From: JBOICV01 sp050740255
GTDB lineage: Bacteria; Pseudomonadota; Gammaproteobacteria; Nevskiales; JBOICV01
Length of the DNA: 16,389 nt
Reading direction: 5' to 3'
Assembly: GCA_050740255.1 (NCBI GenBank)
Contig: JBOICV010000083.1
Coordinates: forward strand, 1 to 16,389
Of this stretch, positions 13,421 through 16,389 are shown piece after piece. Below the pieces are notes generated by a model. That model worked only from the letters and a program-made list of their open reading frames with translations, ran no database searches and was not told the origin of the DNA. The translations under genes were made by a program, and so were the position numbers. Each line of letters starts with the position of its first letter. The first letter of the stretch is position 1.

Positions 13421-13431
13421 GATGCTTACTC

Positions 13432-14790
13432 CTATTCAAGCGCCGCGCTGAGCGCGGCCACGTAACGGTCCAGATCTTCCGGGGTTTTTGTTTCGGTCGC
13501 ACACACCAGCATGGCCTGTCCGAGCTCCGGGTATTCGCGGCCAAGATCATAGCCCCCGAGCACGTCGAGTTGCGCCATTCTGGCCAGCACCTCCGCGGCA
13601 GGCTTGGGGACGCGGATTACGGCCTCGTGGAAACGCGGGCCGTCGAATAACAGCTCCACACCCGCCAGCCGCTTCAGCTTGTTCAACAACTCGGCGGTAT
13701 TGGCCATGCAGCTTGCCGCCACTCGTTCCAGCCCGTCGGGACCCAGCAGCGACATATGAATGGTCGCGGCCGTGACCAACAGGCCCTGGTTGGTGCAGAT
13801 ATTCGAGGTGGCCTTGGCGCGGCGGATGTGCTGCTCGCGCGCCTGTAGCGTGAGCGTGTAGCCCGGCTTGCCATCCAGATCCACTGTGCGGCCGATGATG
13901 CGGCCCGGCATCTGCCGCACATGCTCCTGCTTGCAGCACATGACGCCGAAATAAGGGCCACCGGAGGCCAGCGGCGAACCTAGCGGCTGGCCTTCACCGC
14001 AGGCGATGTCCGCGCCCCCCACGCCCCATTGGCCGGGCGGTTTGAGCAAGGCCAGCGAAACTGGATTGACGACCGCGATGACGAGGGTGTTGTTCTCCTT
14101 GGCCCATGCCGTGAGCGCGCCGACATCTTCCAGCCCACCGAAGAAGTTGGGCTGCTGAATGACTAGCGCGGTGATGTCCTGTCCCTGGTATTTCTTCAGC
14201 GCATCCGGCAGCGTGGTGCCGGTGTCGGCACAGTAAGGCAGGCTTTCCAGCGTGATGTTCTGCAGGGTGACTATGTTGCTGGCCACCTGCCGGTAATGCG
14301 GATGCACATTCGCTGGCAGGAGGATGCGCGCGGACTTGGAGGTCTTGTGCGCGCGCACGGCCATGAGGATGGCCTCGGACAAGGCGCTGGCGCCGTCGTA
14401 TAGCGAGGCGTTGGAAACATCCAGTCCCGTCAGCCCGCACATCATGGTCTGAAATTCGTAAAGCAATTGCAGTGTGCCCTGGCTAGCCTCGGCCTGATAA
14501 GGCGTGTACGCGGAATAGAACTCGCCGCGGCGCACGATTTCCCACACCGCGGCCGGGATGTGATGCTCATAAGCACCCGCGCCGATGAAACACAGCGCGC
14601 GGCCGTCCTGTTGCGCGCGCGCGCTCAGCAGGCGCGCCACTTCCATTTCAGCCAGACCCTCGGGCACGGCGTCGAGCCGGCCGGTTCTTAGCTCCGCCGG
14701 AATTTCGTCGAACAGTGCATTGATGCTGCTCGCGCCGATGGCGGCAAGCATCTCGCGGATATCGGTTTCGGTATGAGGGATGAACGGCAT
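13432..14790 (-). CDS. gcvPA: Glycine dehydrogenase (decarboxylating) subunit 1
   Basis: The 452 residues match the normal GcvPA length. This subunit is the N-terminal half of the P protein, which folds like its partner GcvPB but lacks the PLP lysine. Family segments are MPFIPHTETDIREMLAAIG at the start, FIGAGAYEHHIPAAVWEIVRR, YTPYQAEASQGTLQLLYEFQ, LTGLDVSNASLYDGASALSE, IQQPNFFGGLEDV, GGPYFGVMCCKQEHVRQMPG and GRTVDLDGKPGYTLTLQARE. It starts 9 bases after the gcvH stop, with no strong Shine-Dalgarno site, so it is probably coupled to gcvH. tpx follows 11 bases downstream. Confidence 0.97.
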   Translation of the reverse strand: MPFIPHTETDIREMLAAIGASSINALFDEIPAELRTGRLDAVPEGLAEMEVARLLSARAQQDGRALCFIGAGAYEHHIPAAVWEIVRRGEFYSAYTPYQAEASQGTLQLLYEFQTMMCGLTGLDVSNASLYDGASALSEAILMAVRAHKTSKSARILLPANVHPHYRQVASNIVTLQNITLESLPYCADTGTTLPDALKKYQGQDITALVIQQPNFFGGLEDVGALTAWAKENNTLVIAVVNPVSLALLKPPGQWGVGGADIACGEGQPLGSPLASGGPYFGVMCCKQEHVRQMPGRIIGRTVDLDGKPGYTLTLQAREQHIRRAKATSNICTNQGLLVTAATIHMSLLGPDGLERVAASCMANTAELLNKLKRLAGVELLFDGPRFHEAVIRVPKPAAEVLARMAQLDVLGGYDLGREYPELGQAMLVCATETKTPEDLDRYVAALSAALE

Positions 14791-14799
14791 GGCGATGGT

Positions 14800-15195
14800 T
14801 TAGTGACCCTCGTCCTTGAGTGTTTGGGCGTAGCCAGCGGCGTCGAGCAAACCGGCGAGGTCGGCCGCGTTGGCCGGCTTGAGGCAGTACAGCCAACCCT
14901 CACCATAGGGGTCCTGGTTCACCAGTTCCGGCCGATCGGCCAGTACAGCATTGTTCTTGACCACCTCACCGGCGATCGGCGCGTAAACATCGGATGCAGC
15001 CTTGACCGACTCAACCACCGCGCAAGCTTCTGCGGCCTTCACAGCGCGGCCGACCTGCGGCACTTCAACAAACACCAGATCGCCCAGCGCGTTCTGCGCA
15101 TGATCGGTGATGCCGATGGTAACGCTACCGTCGCTCTCGGACCGCAGCCACTCGTGGGATTTGACGTATTTCAGTTCCGCGGGGATTTTGCTCAT
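14800..15195 (-). CDS. gcvH: Glycine cleavage system H protein
   Basis: The 131-residue lipoyl carrier moves the aminomethyl intermediate from P to T protein and then to L protein. It opens with IPAELKYVKSHEWL, has GITDHAQNALGDLVFVEVPQVG (28-49), and the lipoylated lysine K65 in VVESVKAASDVYAPIAGEV. The C-terminal NQDPYGEGWLYCLKP is typical. AGGAG lies about 9 bases before the ATG. A palindromic repeat separates it from gcvT, the only sizeable gap in the cluster. Confidence 0.98.
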   Translation of the reverse strand: MSKIPAELKYVKSHEWLRSESDGSVTIGITDHAQNALGDLVFVEVPQVGRAVKAAEACAVVESVKAASDVYAPIAGEVVKNNAVLADRPELVNQDPYGEGWLYCLKPANAADLAGLLDAAGYAQTLKDEGH

Positions 15196-15220
15196 TTATC
15201 TGCTTCTCCTGTTTTCTCCG

Positions 15221-15273
15221 CAGGAGCGCGCCTGCGCGCGATCCGACTATTTCGCGGCCAAGGCCGCTCCTAC
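15221..15273. repeat. REP/BIME-like inverted repeat between gcvT and gcvH
   Basis: The ends CAGGAGCG and CGCTCCTAC are complementary, and each half has its own palindrome: CGCGCCTGCGCGCG and CGCGGCCAAGGCCGC. This is the GTAGGAGCGGC..GCCGCGA type of extragenic repeat common in gammaproteobacteria. Its right end overlaps the gcvT stop codon: the TAG (15270-15272) is part of the GTAGGAGCGG repeat end. It could stabilise the upstream gcvT message or partly separate gcvT from gcvH expression. Confidence 0.85.
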
Positions 15274-16346
15274 ACCAATATTCTGCCGTTGCGCACGAAG
15301 GGATATTTCACCACCCGTGCGGGCAGCCATTTGCCGCGTATCTGAACTTCTACCCTGGCGCCGCAAGCCGCCGGGACGCGCGCCAGCGCAATCGCCTGCT
15401 TCATGGTGGGCGAGTAGCTGCCGCTGGTCGTTTCGCCCGCGCCGGCATCCGAGCGCACTTTCAGATGCGAACGCAGCACGCCACGTTCCTCCAGCACCAG
15501 GCCCACCAGTTTACGAGGCGACTTGCCACGCAGCTTTTCCAGCGCCGCACGGCCGATGAAGTCCCGCTCTTTCGGCTCCCATGCGATGGTCCAGCCCAGC
15601 CCGGACTCCAGCGGATGATTAGCCTCATCCATATCCAAGCCGTAGAGATTCATGCCGGCTTCCAACCGCAGCGTATCGCGCGCGCCCAAACCACAGGGCG
15701 CGACCCCGGCGGCGAGCAGCTTGCGCCACAACTCAATCGCTGCTGCCGCCGGCAGAATGACCTCAAAGCCATCCTCGCCGGTGTAACCCGTGCGGCCGAC
15801 GAACATATGCCCGAGGTCCGCCGCGGAAAAGCTGACCAAAGCCATGACTTGCTCGCGCTCGGTTGCCGTAAGCAGGGCCGCAACTTTCTCGCGCGCCTGC
15901 GGACCTTGCACGGCGACGATGCAAAGCTCGCGGTGCGGCTGAATTTCTACCCCAAAGGCGGGCGCATGCTGTCGAAACCAGGCGACGTCTTTGGTCGTCG
16001 TGCCGGCGTTGACGACAGTGCGAAACCAGTCGTCGCGCATGTGATAAGTGATCAGGTCATCCAGAATGCCGGCGTCTTCCTTCAACAAACAGGAATACAA
16101 GGCCTTGCCCGGTGCGAGCTTGGCAACATCGCTGGCGAGTAGAAAGCGCAGAAATTCGCTTACTCGGGCGCCGCGCATGTCCACCGCAGTCATATGCGAG
16201 ACGTCGAACATGCCCGCGCCCTGGCGTACCGCGTGGTGCTCTTCGATGGTGGACTGGTATTGCACCGGCATGTCCCAGCCGGCGAAATCCACCATGCGTG
16301 CGCTGGCTTCGAGGTGCAACGGATACAGCGGCGTCTGTAGCGGCAA
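15270..16346 (-). CDS. gcvT: Aminomethyltransferase (glycine cleavage T protein)
   Basis: GcvT releases ammonia from the aminomethyl-lipoyl group and forms 5,10-methylene-tetrahydrofolate. Family segments are TPLYPLHLEASARMVDFAGW with DMPVQY, IEEHHAVRQGAGMFDVSHM, VVNAGTTTKDVAWF, VAVQGPQA, FVGRTGYTGEDGFEVILPA, GLGARDTLRLEAGMNLYGLD with DMDEANHPLESGLGW, and a C-terminal barrel ending FVRNGRILV. I prefer TTG at 16346 because GGAG (16353-16356) is 6 bases upstream and it gives the family-like N-terminus, 358 residues. The frame stays open to the window edge, with another TTG at 16367, so a start beyond the window is possible. Any glycine riboswitch or promoter for the cluster would lie outside the window. 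Confidence 0.96.
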   Translation of the reverse strand: MPLQTPLYPLHLEASARMVDFAGWDMPVQYQSTIEEHHAVRQGAGMFDVSHMTAVDMRGARVSEFLRFLLASDVAKLAPGKALYSCLLKEDAGILDDLITYHMRDDWFRTVVNAGTTTKDVAWFRQHAPAFGVEIQPHRELCIVAVQGPQAREKVAALLTATEREQVMALVSFSAADLGHMFVGRTGYTGEDGFEVILPAAAAIELWRKLLAAGVAPCGLGARDTLRLEAGMNLYGLDMDEANHPLESGLGWTIAWEPKERDFIGRAALEKLRGKSPRKLVGLVLEERGVLRSHLKVRSDAGAGETTSGSYSPTMKQAIALARVPAACGARVEVQIRGKWLPARVVKYPFVRNGRILV

Positions 16347-16352
16347 ATCAGG

Positions 16353-16356
16353 CTCC
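16353..16356 (-). promoter_or_regulatory. Ribosome-binding site favouring the TTG start of gcvT
   Basis: GGAG on the minus strand, 6 bases before TTG at 16346. The other TTG at 16367 has no comparable site within the visible 22 bases upstream. Confidence 0.5.
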
Positions 16357-16389
16357 GAAAAAAGCAAAAGGGCGGCCGGACGTTTTGCG

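Noticed and set aside
16347..16389. Glycine riboswitch upstream of gcvT
   Set aside because: Only about 40 bases upstream of the preferred gcvT start are in the window and they are still open reading frame; a riboswitch, if any, would be outside.

Overview
The window looks like the chromosome of a GC-rich proteobacterium, most likely a gammaproteobacterium outside the well-studied genera. The evidence is the lgt-thyA-folA order, an Ala(GGC)/Glu(UUC) tRNA pair, a TonB receptor closest by eye to enterobacterial YncD/PqqU, and a split (GcvPA/GcvPB) glycine decarboxylase. Family-level placement is inference. Nearly all genes lie on the minus strand; only a toxin-antitoxin pair is on the plus strand.

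Layout, left to right. (1) 1-1104: an exported, serine/threonine/glycine-rich right-handed beta-helix protein that runs off the left edge. (2) 1265-1519: acyl-CoA-binding protein. (3) 1520-1910: no gene, but a dense patch of palindromic and tandem intergenic repeats. (4) 1911-4598: folA, a small GIY-YIG nuclease gene wedged among hairpin repeats, thyA and lgt. (5) 4659-8159: a TonB-dependent receptor strongly resembling the PQQ transporter PqqU (YncD), directly downstream of a lipoprotein PQQ-type sugar dehydrogenase of the sorbosone dehydrogenase family. (6) 8303-8970: a HigB/HigA-like toxin-antitoxin operon whose toxin carries a one-base frameshift near its end. (7) 9004-9247: tRNA-Ala and tRNA-Glu with a clear promoter. 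(8) 9268-9852: a DoxX-family membrane protein. (9) 9928-16346: an operon-like run reading gcvT, gcvH, gcvPA, tpx, a small membrane protein, gcvPB, a DUF2798 protein and an adenosine/PfkB-type kinase, with gaps or overlaps of only a few bases except for a repeat between gcvT and gcvH.

How the genes work together. GcvT, GcvH, GcvPA and GcvPB are three of the four glycine cleavage components (P as two chains); the shared L protein is not here. They produce methylene-tetrahydrofolate, which ThyA consumes, releasing dihydrofolate that FolA reduces, so the window holds much of a one-carbon/thymidylate cycle in two clusters. The PqqU-like receptor and the PQQ-type dehydrogenase look like a cofactor-scavenging module: take up PQQ through the outer membrane and load it on a periplasmic lipoprotein enzyme. 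Lgt is the enzyme that would lipidate that lipoprotein.

The most unusual points are an in-frame insertion of about 54 codons of multi-hairpin repeat DNA inside gcvPB, the PQQ uptake/enzyme pair, covarying hairpin repeats around the GIY-YIG gene, the toxin frameshift, and tpx plus a membrane peptide placed between the two halves of glycine decarboxylase.
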